Assembly (NCBI GenBank): GCA_009792885.1
Contig: WMCF01000068.1
Span: 632,061 to 696,060 of the forward strand
Reading direction: 5' to 3'
Source of the DNA: Eremophila alpestris peregrina
Taxonomy: Eukaryota > Chordata > Aves > Passeriformes > Alaudidae
DNA length: 64,000 nt
Positions within the stretch are counted from its first letter, which is position 1. Each line of letters begins with the position of its first letter. The notes under the pieces are model-generated. The model worked only from the letters and a program-made list of their open reading frames with translations. It did no database searches and had not been told where the DNA came from. The translations under genes were made by a program, and so were the position numbers. This document shows, one piece after another, positions 21,601 to 30,458 of the stretch.

Positions 21601-23554
21601 GATATAACTGCAGCATCTTTTCAATTTTCATTAAGTGAATACTACCAGCCCTGTGTACTTCACAGATTTTTTTATCATTTCACCTGTAACAGATGGTTTA
21701 ATGGCAAATGAGGGATTGTTAGTGTGGCTTTGAGACAGTCGTGCTCTTGGGAGGGCGTCATGAAGCTGTAACCACAAATCCCAAGCTTGTTACATTTGCT
21801 TAGCAACAATTTTATCTGTTGACAAACATCAACAGACTCACTACCTTCATTCTGCCAGCTTGTGTCACTTGATGGAGAGCATTAACTCATTTCAAATCCA
21901 GATTAATCCTTTTCTCAGTACACCTGGTATTAAGAAAATCATTTTAGTTGGATTCCTGTTGTCCCACAAAGCTTTCCAAGCTGTGATGGAGGTAGATTGA
22001 TAGAGAGGGAAGTTCTGGTGGCCAGTGATCTCATTCCCTGTCTCCCAGTCAAAGCCTGGTGCCTGCCTGCTGCTGGAAGCACTTGTGACTTCTCCTTAAA
22101 AGTTTGCGACGTTTTTCAGTTTCAACATTTCCAGTTGTAAACATCCCTTTAATTATCACTATTCACAATCCAGTAAACAAAATTTTCATGTGTTTTATCT
22201 TTAGTGGGAGAAAATAGCTGAGCACTTTCTAAATTTAATCCCTTTGCACACTGGGCAGAGAGATAAGCTGAGCCCTTTATGTCAGTATAAAAGGAACCAA
22301 TATGCTAACAGTACCATGCTATATTTACACCTTTATGTGAATAATTGCACTGGATTTTTGGCTGTGACTAATGTTTAATAGGAGTGATGCAGCAAAATCT
22401 TCCTAAAACTGAACTCCAGTATCATAAATAGCCAATGATGCTGTGGTGTTTTGGTGTTAATTCTCCAGTAATGCCTTGCCTTGGGCTGAGGCACAGCTGG
22501 GCACAGTGATGGGCACTTGGGTCTGAACTGAGCAGGTTTCAATGTCCTGTGGAAATCTCAGCCCAGTTCCAGTCCTTTGGGAAACGGGGCCCAGACAGGA
22601 GCACTGTAAAGGCAGAGGTTATGGCTGGGTTGGATCAAAAGATGTGCATCCTTTTGTCTTCAGCTTGCTTGCAACTTGCAGTCCCCTCAGTATCCATCCA
22701 GACTGGGAGGTAATGGAGCCCGAATGGCCAGCGGCAGGCAGCGCTCGGGGCCAGCCAGCACCTGGCAGTCGGTGAGCAGCACCTGGGGGACAGGGTGGCT
22801 CCTCAGCCAGGAGCTCCGCTGGGCTCCAGGAAAGCCTCTGGAGTGCTGTGGAGCCGGGGATGAGGTGCTGCTGCGCCCAGGAACAAGGAGCAGGGTGAGC
22901 AGCCTCTCCTGCCCAGGGCCCTGGGGAAGCCAGGTAAGGGATAAATCCGGGGTTGGTTTATTTTCCCTGGACTGCGACTCAGAGGAACGGGCGGCCTGTA
23001 GAGGAGACTGGCTTTAACGGGAGAGAAACTGCTGGAAGGGGAGGATGCTGGAGAGCTGGTGACGACCCAAACAGTGTTTCCTGCCAGGGATGCGCTGGTG
23101 TGGCCGTGCAGACACCCAAACTGAGGTAACTTGCCCGCGGCGAGAGGTGTGGGCCGTGAGGGGGGCGATGTCCGGCGCGTCCGTGTCCTGCGAGGCTGCG
23201 CTCAACCCTCACAGCCTCTGCCCCAAGCCCTCCGCAGCGCCGGGGAGGCGGCGTCCCGAGCCCCGCCGCCCTCTCGCCGCCACGCCCGGCGGCGGCTGTG
23301 ACCCTCGGCAGCCCCGGGCACTCACCTGAGGAGCCGGGGGACGCCGAGGGCTCGGGGGTCGCAGCCGGACCCTCGTCCGCCTCAGCGGCCTCAGCCGGAC
23401 CCTCGTCCGCCTCAGCGGCCTCAGCCGGACCCTCGCCCGCCTCAGCGGCCGCAGCCAAACCCTCGCCCGCCTCAGCGGCCTCAGCCGGACCCTCGCCCGC
23501 CTCAGCGGCCGCAGCCAAACCCTCGCCCGCCTCAGTGGCCGCCATTGCCGCCAT
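9550..23554 (-). CDS. ANKEF1: Ankyrin repeat and EF-hand domain protein 1 (10 coding exons)
   Basis: ANKEF1 is a ciliary/sperm-flagellar protein with ankyrin repeats around a central EF-hand. Coding exons: 23554-23326, 20477-20091, 19658-19459, 18471-18322, 17848-17725, 16900-16102, 13593-13367, 12177-12011, about 10986-10705, 9675-9550. Nearly all junctions are GT-AG and phase-consistent, giving about 896 residues from M1, or 806 from M91 in exon 2, where the mammalian protein appears to begin (LPVDQRLLHLQIYKLLQ). N-terminal ankyrin repeats run from about 110 to 365, the EF-hand loop is at 431-442 (DEEGDGMVSRSD), a Lys-rich linker at about 497-513, and C-terminal ankyrin repeats at about 595-710. 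The exon 8/9 junction is least certain because the exon 9 acceptor has a poor pyrimidine tract. The terminal exon carries IWSPDPAAIQLAEKRELLRE, matching the conserved C-terminus, then stops early. Confidence 0.93.
10705..10986 (-). CDS. ANKEF1: ANKEF1 exon 9 (5' boundary uncertain)
   Basis: It encodes ALRKTDPEEIKKITPPVNIV and ends ENKNDISFRPRK at an AAA|GTATGT donor. The ITF/ISF-PRR/PRK|IWSP join to the last exon is diagnostic. The start at 10986 is chosen only because it preserves phase 0 from exon 8. The frame is open upstream to 11055, and a small unseen exon between 11.06 and 12.0 kb could change the boundary. Confidence 0.7.
12011..12177 (-). CDS. ANKEF1: ANKEF1 exon 8
   Basis: It encodes KTVLDLAQVFENATIIELLE, closing the last ankyrin unit. 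A charged linker follows, ending KPVEPSKPVTKE. It ends GAG|GTATGA, phase 0. Confidence 0.88.
13367..13593 (-). CDS. ANKEF1: ANKEF1 exon 7 (C-terminal ankyrin repeats)
   Basis: It encodes ADVNATDNFLWTPLHHACYN, GHQDIVEVLVKAGAAVNAPA and ATPLMRAIEACRLDMVYFLI. It starts after CCTGTGCAG and ends AATG|GTAAAT, phase 1. Confidence 0.95.
16102..16900 (-). CDS. ANKEF1: ANKEF1 exon 6 (EF-hand and Lys-rich linker)
   Basis: This 799-nt exon encodes LTPREVAKNGGFKAAAAVLR, the EF-hand loop DEEGDGMVSRSD, EDFFKGSKYLQKPFLLSSFG, a Lys-rich run, LPVPVCVIPKSERPLREDG and the start of the C-terminal ankyrin block (YYKTPLMVACATGNIVLVEF). The EF loop ends in Asp rather than the usual Glu, so calcium affinity may be weak. 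Confidence 0.95.
17725..17848 (-). CDS. ANKEF1: ANKEF1 exon 5
   Basis: It encodes ILTIISGYNADLKLIAMNGN and TPLHYAAEGGFTDCCRYIGQ. A GTATAT donor-like site lies 25 bases inside the exon, but only the downstream G|GTACAT donor at 17724 keeps the QRGCD join expected for the family. Confidence 0.9.
18322..18471 (-). CDS. ANKEF1: ANKEF1 exon 4
   Basis: It is exactly 50 codons and phase 0 at both ends. It encodes TGRTALMEATREGAVEVVLA and DFERHSAAHFAAKGGFFE, a clear ankyrin unit and the start of the next. Confidence 0.93.
19459..19658 (-). CDS. ANKEF1: ANKEF1 exon 3
   Basis: It encodes ILFYCLSPTGRHSHCLQIAL, YGADVNNCTTTGRSVLLQAC and ICLIFLEKGADPHATDP, which are two ankyrin units. The acceptor is CTTTGCAG and the donor CCG|GTATGA, phase 0. 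Confidence 0.93.
20091..20477 (-). CDS. ANKEF1: ANKEF1 exon 2 (first ankyrin repeats)
   Basis: It encodes RLLHLQIYKLLQCVHEKDRK, FPDLINYTEPKEGYSAFHLA and MGCTPAMKAAELGHEVILEL, which are colinear with the N-terminus of ANKEF1. The candidate conserved start ATG is at 20436-20434. The donor is AAAG|GTGAGT, phase 1. Confidence 0.93.
23326..23554 (-). CDS. ANKEF1: ANKEF1 exon 1 (Ala/Glu/Gly-rich N-terminal extension)
   Basis: The ATG at 23554 lies in a strong GCCATGG context. The exon encodes MAAMAATEAGEG and then repeated AEAGEGPAEA-type decapeptides, ending GSSG at a CAG|GTGAG donor in phase 1. It may be translated as an N-terminal extension, or be mostly leader if translation starts at M91 in exon 2. 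Confidence 0.65.
23370..23549 (-). repeat. Coding 30-bp minisatellite in ANKEF1 exon 1
   Basis: There are six 30-bp units starting at 23370, 23400, 23430, 23460, 23490 and 23520 on the plus strand. They encode decapeptides that vary between GEGPAEAAEA, DEGPAEAAEA and GEGLAAAAEA. Copies 1-2 share Asp variants and copies 4 and 6 share the Leu-Ala-Ala variant, which points to local duplications. The period is a multiple of three, so gain or loss keeps the frame. Confidence 0.92.
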
Positions 23555-23558
23555 GGCC

Positions 23559-23572
23559 GTCTCCTTGGCAAC
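23559..23572 (-). promoter_or_regulatory. X-box-like RFX site beside the ANKEF1 start
   Basis: The minus strand reads GTTGCCAAGGAGAC, four bases before the candidate start codon. GTTGCC is a perfect RFX half site and GGAGAC a good second half after a 2-bp spacer. RFX factors, often with FOXJ1, drive motile-cilium genes, which fits ANKEF1. The site would lie in or near the 5' UTR. Confidence 0.6.
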
Positions 23573-23628
23573 GGCGTCGGGCGGGCGGCAGCCGTGAGGC
23601 GGCACCGTTTCCCCTCAACCGGTGGGGC

Positions 23629-23823
23629 CGTTCAGCGCCACCGCGTCCTCTCGGTCCCCTCAGTGCCACCGGATCCCTTCAGCGCCTCCGCGTCCTCTCG
23701 GTCCCCTCAGCCAGCAGGGCCCCTCAGTGCCACCGGATCCCCTCAGTGCCACCGGATCCCCTCAGTGCCACCGGATCCCCTCAGCGCCACCGCGTCCCCT
23801 CAGCGCCGGCGGGTCCCCTCAGC
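23629..23823. repeat. 19-bp minisatellite upstream of ANKEF1
   Basis: The consensus is CCCCTCAGTGCCACCGGAT. Three perfect copies lie at 23720-23738, 23739-23757 and 23758-23776, with degenerate copies on both sides (for example 23777-23795 and 23796-23814). The array begins about 75 bases upstream of the ANKEF1 start, inside the CpG island, and is distinct from the 30-bp coding array. Confidence 0.9.
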
Positions 23824-23874
23824 TCGGTACAGACCGGGGGTGAGGCGGGCACACGGGAAGGACTTGGGTGGCAT

Positions 23875-26800
23875 GGGCTCTTTTTTTCTTGTAGCTGACT
23901 TCATTTTCCTCCCCCATGGGAAGCAACGCTGTATGGTTGTCCTCCAGACTTTGCTGGAGTTGCCACAAAAATGGAGTGGCAAGGTCTGCGTATCACCCAA
24001 GTGCACGGCCATCCCCACAGGGTTTGTGTAGCACAATAATGTTAATGAGTTTGGATGGAAATGTGATCGTTCACAGTCCAGACTGGACAGAGAAACCTGT
24101 ATTAACAGGAGGAAAATGCCAGTGAATGGGGAGAAATGCTCAGAGCTTGTCAAGTGAAGCCTAAGTCAATCCAAAAGACAACAGCACTAGCCCAGGGACT
24201 GCCCAAGCTCTGTTTCTCCTTTCTTTAGTGCCGAATTTCCAAATGCCACAACCAACCCTCAGTGCTCCTGCCAGGTTCAGCAGTCATGTATGGCATAACT
24301 GCAGCAACACTGCCTGTCTTGTTCCTGGCCAAGCCTGGCTGTTTAATTATTTGCAAATAACCTCTAGCATTAGGAAACTAAAAATAAAATTTAAAAAAAT
24401 TGTTTTTTGATGTGAAATCTCTCCTGCCAGGAAAGTGGTGACACAGCTGGATGCATGTCCAACAGCATGGAAAGGCGTTTGATGAAAGCCATGGGACTGT
24501 GTGGTGAGTCACAACAAGAGAAAACATTGTTTTAGCATAAAGTTTCATTATTTACCCTGCGAGAAGTGCCATTTGTACAGCAGCTATTTCATGTTAGAAT
24601 TTTGTGGTGTGAATTGGCTGGATTGGTAGTGATGCACTGATGTGCCTTGGTGGATTGCTTTCCTCTTTGGAAAACATAGCATCCAGGCCCTTGTTGTTCT
24701 CCTTTGTTGCACTAAATGGTTGATGCAGACATGGCACAGTAGAAGATGTCTCCCTGCTTGCTCTGTGTAAGATTTTTGCATTTGCTGTTGCCACAAATAA
24801 GGTGACACATGTCTTGGCCAAAGGCCTGGGGTAAATTCTCCCTTTTCACTTTGTTGAAAAGTTAGCATATGTATTTTGAAATTTAGTCCATTATGAAAAG
24901 AACTGATCCTGTCTGAAAACATCTACATGCCTTTTCTCTGGAAGTTGTGGAAGCACCTTAACCAGACTATAACCAGTCTGGGTACTTGGTATTTTACCCC
25001 AAATGTGAATGTGCATGTAACTGCATGTGTGTATGTTTAGATTTTTATGCTTGATTTATTTTCCCATGGTGATCAGCTTTCCATGAGCTTTTTTAGAGTG
25101 ATAATGAGGATGCATGATGCAAGAGGCAAAACATCCTTTTTCAGCAGCTCAGCATCATATTGGATGGTTCAAAGCAATGTGGCTTCAAGAGCAGAGGTGC
25201 TACTCTGGTATTAGGGTACTGCAACATCTCCAAAATAAATAGGATTTAAATCCTCTTAGGGAAATTCAGAGTATTCCCTGCATATAGAGATAAATAATCT
25301 CACCAGAGAAAATTATTCCAAGGTCTGAAGCCTCAAGCTGCTGGGCTCTTTTTGGCTGACAGCTCAGTTTTGGAGTAGTGCCAAGCTACTGCAGGAATGC
25401 AATGGGATGGTGCTGGTAAAAATGTAACTGACTGCACTGAGGAAGGAAAGGTGTAAAGTGCCCGGAGCTTTGCACAGACCCTGGAGCTCCCAGAGCCACA
25501 CCCGGGAGACAGCACAAACATTGGCACAGTGTCCATGTGCTCTGGTACAGCCCCAGGTGTGCCACTGCCACAGTCCCCACCTGAGGGCAGTGCTGCCCTG
25601 AGCTCTGGTGTGCTCTGAGTTAGGGCAGCCTTGAGGCTGCTCTGTCCTGGATGCTGTGAGCAGCTCCCCTCCCTTCCCACGTGGGACATCTCTCACAGCC
25701 AGGAAGGAGCTCCTGGGACAATCCAAGAGGTGCTCCACTGGCTTCATGGTTCTCTGGATGAATGCAATCTGGGGAGCCCACAGCAGATAGGTTTTGCCCA
25801 CTGTGTCTGATAATGAGATCACCAAATCATTTCCAAATCAAGATTATTGCAAAGAACATTTGTTACTGAGGAGCATATGTTTCCCCCTTGTTTTATATAC
25901 TCTTAAACATTAACCTCAATTGTTCCTGCAACATAAATTCTTTCCCATGATGGGTAAAGGCCCCATTACTGACATGCTCACTTTGCAGCTCCAAAATCAT
26001 CTAATTGCACATGAAAACGTTTCACTACTGAATGGGTGCTTCCAAATATTCCAAATACAAAGGCTGTGAAGTTTTGTTTGGTGCTAGCAGGAGGTGCCAT
26101 GCTCAGAGCACTACACAGTCCCTCCTGGAACATGTGGATTAATCCAGCTGCCATCCTCTGTTCCACTTGCTGTGCTGGGTTTTCTCTGTGGATGTCAAAG
26201 CACAGGGATGCTCCAGCTGTCCCACAGCTGACCTCTGGAGGGAGGCTGTGCACCACAAGGGCTGGGTGGCACTGGAGTCCTGCTGACATCAGGGGGAGCT
26301 GGGCTGGTGACAGCCTGACTTCAGCTGCAGGGTGTGCTTGAGGATTGCCTGGTTTTTACTTAAGCCTTTTCACTGTGGAAGTAATTATCACTGCTATTCA
26401 TCTCTCTGGATTCTGATGCTACTGCAAATAAATCTGCTGTGTGCTGCATTCCACCCAAAATCTCCTTAATCAGACCTGTCAGCTTGGGAGAACGACACAA
26501 ATTTACACATTTGGCTAATTCTGAAGGTCATCTTGGGAGTTGTTGTGAGGGCATTGCTCCAACTGTACCCTCTCATGGGAGGGAAGTAGTGTCCTCTTGA
26601 GACAATCTTTGTTTCGTGCAGCAGCACAGTCTCCTCAGAACTGGCAGGTACCACCCAGCTCCTCCTCCTGGATTTCCTGGGATCTGCTCTGTTTCTGGTT
26701 TCAGTGCCACTGTTTGCAGCTGTTGGTCTCACTCAGATCAATGCACAACTTACTAAACTGGTTTTTTTTACTCTTCTTTATATGGTTTCTAGAATTGCTT

Positions 26801-29460
26801 AATGTCAAAACCAGCACTGATTCTTTTTACCAATTAATATACACCCATAGAAATAGATCTTTTCATCTATGGAGAAAATCCATGAAATAACTGTTAGGTC
26901 CCTGATACTGTGTCCTTGGAGAAGAGACTTGGGGAGAAAGCTGAGTCTCTGGTGTGATTGTTTTCAAGGGAAAAAAAATTCCTAAATTGTCAGCAGGGCT
27001 TATAAAGACAAATAGTGATAAAAGCTGAAGTGTTTTGCCAAGAAGTTCTCTGTTGAATGCAGCTGAGATGAATGCTACATAAAAAAAACCTCTCATTGAG
27101 TCTCAGGAAAAACATCTCAGGAAGTGGTCTACAGCAGGTTAGGGTTTTGGGAGAGAGGTATTTCAGGTATAAGAGCAGTGTCAATACTGGTTTGGTTGGG
27201 GGGGTTTTGTTTGGTTTTTTATCTTTGTCTCCTAAATTTTTCCCAAAACTTTTTTGGAAGTTGTAAATACAGACTTCTTGTATGCCCCTGCACTTCAACT
27301 TGACTTGACGTAAAGGTGATTTCAGAGTTACTGAGGAAGAGGGAGGCATTCCTCAGCCAGGGATGTGGCAAAGTAAAAAGGGATGGTGGGGCACTCCCAG
27401 CATGTGCTTCCCTGGTACCCCATGGGCCAGGATGAGGGCTGGGATCCCTGGAGTCAGGGGAGCTTTCCAGTGCCACAGAGCAGGGCAGGAGTTCACTGAA
27501 GAGCTGACAGCTCTGGGAGTCCTCTGACTTCATCACCGACTTGGTTAGCAAAGTTTGTTCAGTAAAACTTTCTGTTACTGATCCTGCAGCTTCTGTACCC
27601 TATGGCAGGAGTGTGGAGGAGGGAATGCTGCACCCCTTCCATCACCACTTCCTATGAGGGTCTCTTTTCTACTGAACCCAGGGATTCTGAAATGATGTCT
27701 GCTACTTATTTTCATGTTTACTTGTCTAACACTATGCCTTGGAACACATAGAACTCAGTGGGAGGATTTCAGATGACTTCAGTGGGATGTTCTGTTAATA
27801 ACAAGCTCTCTTTATTAGTTCTTTATCTGCAGATCATAATGTTCAAAAGCTGAGGGAAAGGAATAAAGATTATAATTTTGTGGCTGGTTTTCAGTTATCT
27901 TCCATGCTGATGGTTAGATGGCAATGAAAATACAAACTGTCCCATCAGTTCTCACCCTGTCACTGTATCCTGTTTAAAATCCTTTGCACTGCAAGTTCTC
28001 AGTTTTCAAGGTGAAGGAATAAATGTTCTGGAGTCTTTCTCATCTTATGTTACATGAGGCTACTGAAATATTGATCAAGTTTCACCCCATACCCAGCAAA
28101 TAACGAATTTCCAGTTGGAAGTTATTTTGTGTCTGTAAGGCAGATCTGGTGGTGCTGGCTCTCAGCAACTTAGTGCAGTAGCTTTTAGAAATGCAAATGA
28201 AAGGGACACAGTGTAATGGAAAGTGATGTTGGTTTGGGGGCAGAGATCAGCACATGTACCCTGGGCCTGGGGGAGAAAGATCTGGGCTTCAAAGCTGCTT
28301 GTGGACTGCAGTGCTGCTTAGTGTGAGGAAGGGTAATCTGCACAAAGAACAGCTGAGAACATGAAAGCAATGCTTCCAAAGCAATGCAGGGCTGCTGAAA
28401 AATCCCTGAGGTCAAGCAGGGGGAATTCCTAGAGAAGAAATTGATTGGTTCAGTTGGAATAAGCCTCATTGCTGTTCCCCTTGCTTGGCCTTGCTCAGCT
28501 GTGGTTAAATGAGGAGAGGGATGATAATCATCTGATTATCCTGCTATTGACAGTCTGTGGAACAGTTGGGAGGCCAGGCTTGTCCTCTTGCCAATGCCAG
28601 CTCCAGGGATAGGTTCAGCATTTGGAAAGAGAAATAACATGTTCCACAATCTCCAACAGGTGCAGTGGCTGTTCCAGTGCCGAGTGTGCCAGGAGAGAGC
28701 CTGGAATTGTCACTCTGTGGGCTCATCTCACCTATGCTCCTGATTCACATTGCCCAAATTACCCACCAGGAGAGAGCATCAATCTTCTCAGTAATTAATT
28801 AAATATGTTAGGAAAGGCTTCCCAGGTACAGAGTGCAATTTCTGCTTCAGATGAAAAAGTTAACTATGCCAACTTACAGCAGAGTCTTTGATTTGATATG
28901 GGAGATCTGGTCTGGGGAAGGCTAATGCTCAGTGCTGCTGCCCTGTATCCATCACTGCCACCTCAGCTGATCCCAGCTCTTCGGGGATCTTTTGGTCCCA
29001 GAGTTCTTGGATGTTGTGCCATACCATAACCAAATCAAATTTAAAATTGTCTGTGTAAACCAGCAATCTTTTCCACGGCAATTAGCAGGAGACTGTTAAT
29101 GGAGCTACTCTGATCAATTACTCTCCTAGATAAATGTTACTGACGTTTCCCCTTCCTGTTAGTAGATATTGTTTTCTTCAGACCTTATTCCTTAAACCTG
29201 AATATGTTCTTTCTGAGCTCCAAGTATACTGATATGTCTCCTTGGTGTTTAGCTCTCTCAATACACTTCACATCAACACATTGATTAATGCAGACATTAG
29301 ATAAAAGACAGAGTTTATTTAGGATTAAATACTCATTTATAAATGGAATATGTAACTTGTTTTCTGAAGTCTGTGATATATTGGCTTTGTTACAGGTTTA
29401 TCCAGAACACCTGAAAAAGGACTGAACTGTTAGTTAGCCAAGACAGTGTTTTCATATTGC
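23875..29460. other. Intergenic stretch without recognisable genes
   Basis: It separates the ANKEF1 promoter from the 3' end of the dehydrogenase gene. All open frames are short, lack family features and often start at non-ATG codons. A few AT-rich runs occur (for example 24370-24405). I see nothing else to support. Confidence 0.6.
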
Positions 29461-29463
29461 AAT

Positions 29464-29469
29464 TTTATT
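29464..29469 (-). terminator. Candidate polyadenylation signal of the dehydrogenase gene
   Basis: The minus strand reads AATAAA here, about 640 bases beyond the stop codon at 30111. It sits at the edge of a CR1 insertion, so cleavage would fall at or inside the CR1 remnant. Confidence 0.4.
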
Positions 29470-29471
29470 AT

Positions 29472-29573
29472 TCATAGAATCATAGAATGGTTTGGGTTGG
29501 AAAGGACCTTGAAGATCATCAAATTCCAGCTCCCCTGCTGTGGGCAGGGACACCTTTCACTAAACCAGCTTGC
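29472..29573 (-). mobile_element. CR1 LINE 3' end
   Basis: The plus strand shows the reverse of a CR1 terminus: TCATAGAATCATAGAATGG, then TTTGGGTTGGAAAGGACCTT and a CCCCTGCTGTGGGCAGGGAC block. Only the 3' UTR remains. Confidence 0.93.
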
Positions 29574-30110
29574 TCAGAGCTTTAAGACTTCCTAACTTGC
29601 TACAGCCATTTAACTCCATTCAAAGTATTTCAAGGTCCAGTGCTCATTTCTATGACTTTTCCATTAACCTCTTCCTATCACCCCTAAATAAATGGCTACT
29701 CAGGTTTCTAAAAGTAAAGGCTTTTCATCTCTGCTGTAATGACTTCAGGTGTACAGCTGGCCCTGCAGGACGTGCTCCATTTTGTCTGCATCATGTCTGT
29801 AACTCAATAACCTGCTATTGCTTTAGAAAAAGATGTATTAAATTTTCCAGGCAGTAACTAAAGCAGCTTAAGTGGATGGGGTTTTTCCACAGGGGAGAGA
29901 TAAAGTTACTTAAACAAATGATTTAATTTTACACAGGGTCCTGTATGTTTTTCCCTAGCAATCAGTGACAGTTCTGACTAGGGAGACTCCCCAAAGTTTG
30001 TATTGGTTAGTTGGTGCCACTGCACTGACACATGGGAGCATTAAATTCAACTCTGACTTTCACATTTTATAAACCACCTCACCTGAGTCAGTGAATAGCA
30101 CCACTGTAGG

Positions 30111-30458
30111 CTATGCAAGTTTTACTTTGCTCAGACCATAAGACAGGACAGAATCCACCACAACAGTCGGGAACAAAGCACACACAAACACCAGCACCTT
30201 CTCCTTCAGCTTTGCCACCATGTAGCGTGCCTTGGGTGCAGGAGATGTTAGAGCATCCACCATAGCATCCACAACCTCACTGCCATTAGGGCTTCCCTCA
30301 CTGAGGATGCTGTTAAAAAAGTTTGCCCGCTCTTGAACGTACTCCTTGTTGTAAACAGCCTTTTCCTCTTCACTCAGTTCACTCCAGATCTCTTCGGCAC
30401 TGAGTGGTGGCTGAATTTTTGTAGAGCGTGCATAATTTCCTGGCTGGATAATAGAGAC
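30111..30458 (-). CDS. Dehydrogenase exon 4 (C-terminal)
   Basis: It encodes VSIIQPGNYARSTKIQPPLS, EEIWSELSEEEKAVYNKEYV and a hydrophobic end (VFVCALFPTVVVDSVLSYGL) that closes SKVKLA and stop. The C-terminal hydrophobic helix resembles the membrane- or lipid-contacting end of BDH1 and HSD relatives. Confidence 0.95.
   Translation of the reverse strand, partial: VSIIQPGNYARSTKIQPPLSAEEIWSELSEEEKAVYNKEYVQERANFFNSILSEGSPNGSEVVDAMVDALTSPAPKARYMVAKLKEKVLVFVCALFPTVVVDSVLSYGLSKVKLA

Larger units (their letters stand above)
23080..23870. promoter_or_regulatory. CpG island over the ANKEF1 promoter and exon 1
   Basis: CpG dinucleotides and GC content rise sharply here against AT-rich surroundings. 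The island spans the start of intron 1, exon 1, the X-box-like site and the 19-bp array. No TATA box is evident. I found no divergent gene on the plus strand. Confidence 0.75.

Noticed and set aside
23370..23823. Regular 30-bp and 19-bp repeats resembling a CRISPR array
   Set aside because: The repeats are directly abutting with no unique spacers, lie in a vertebrate CpG island and partly encode protein.
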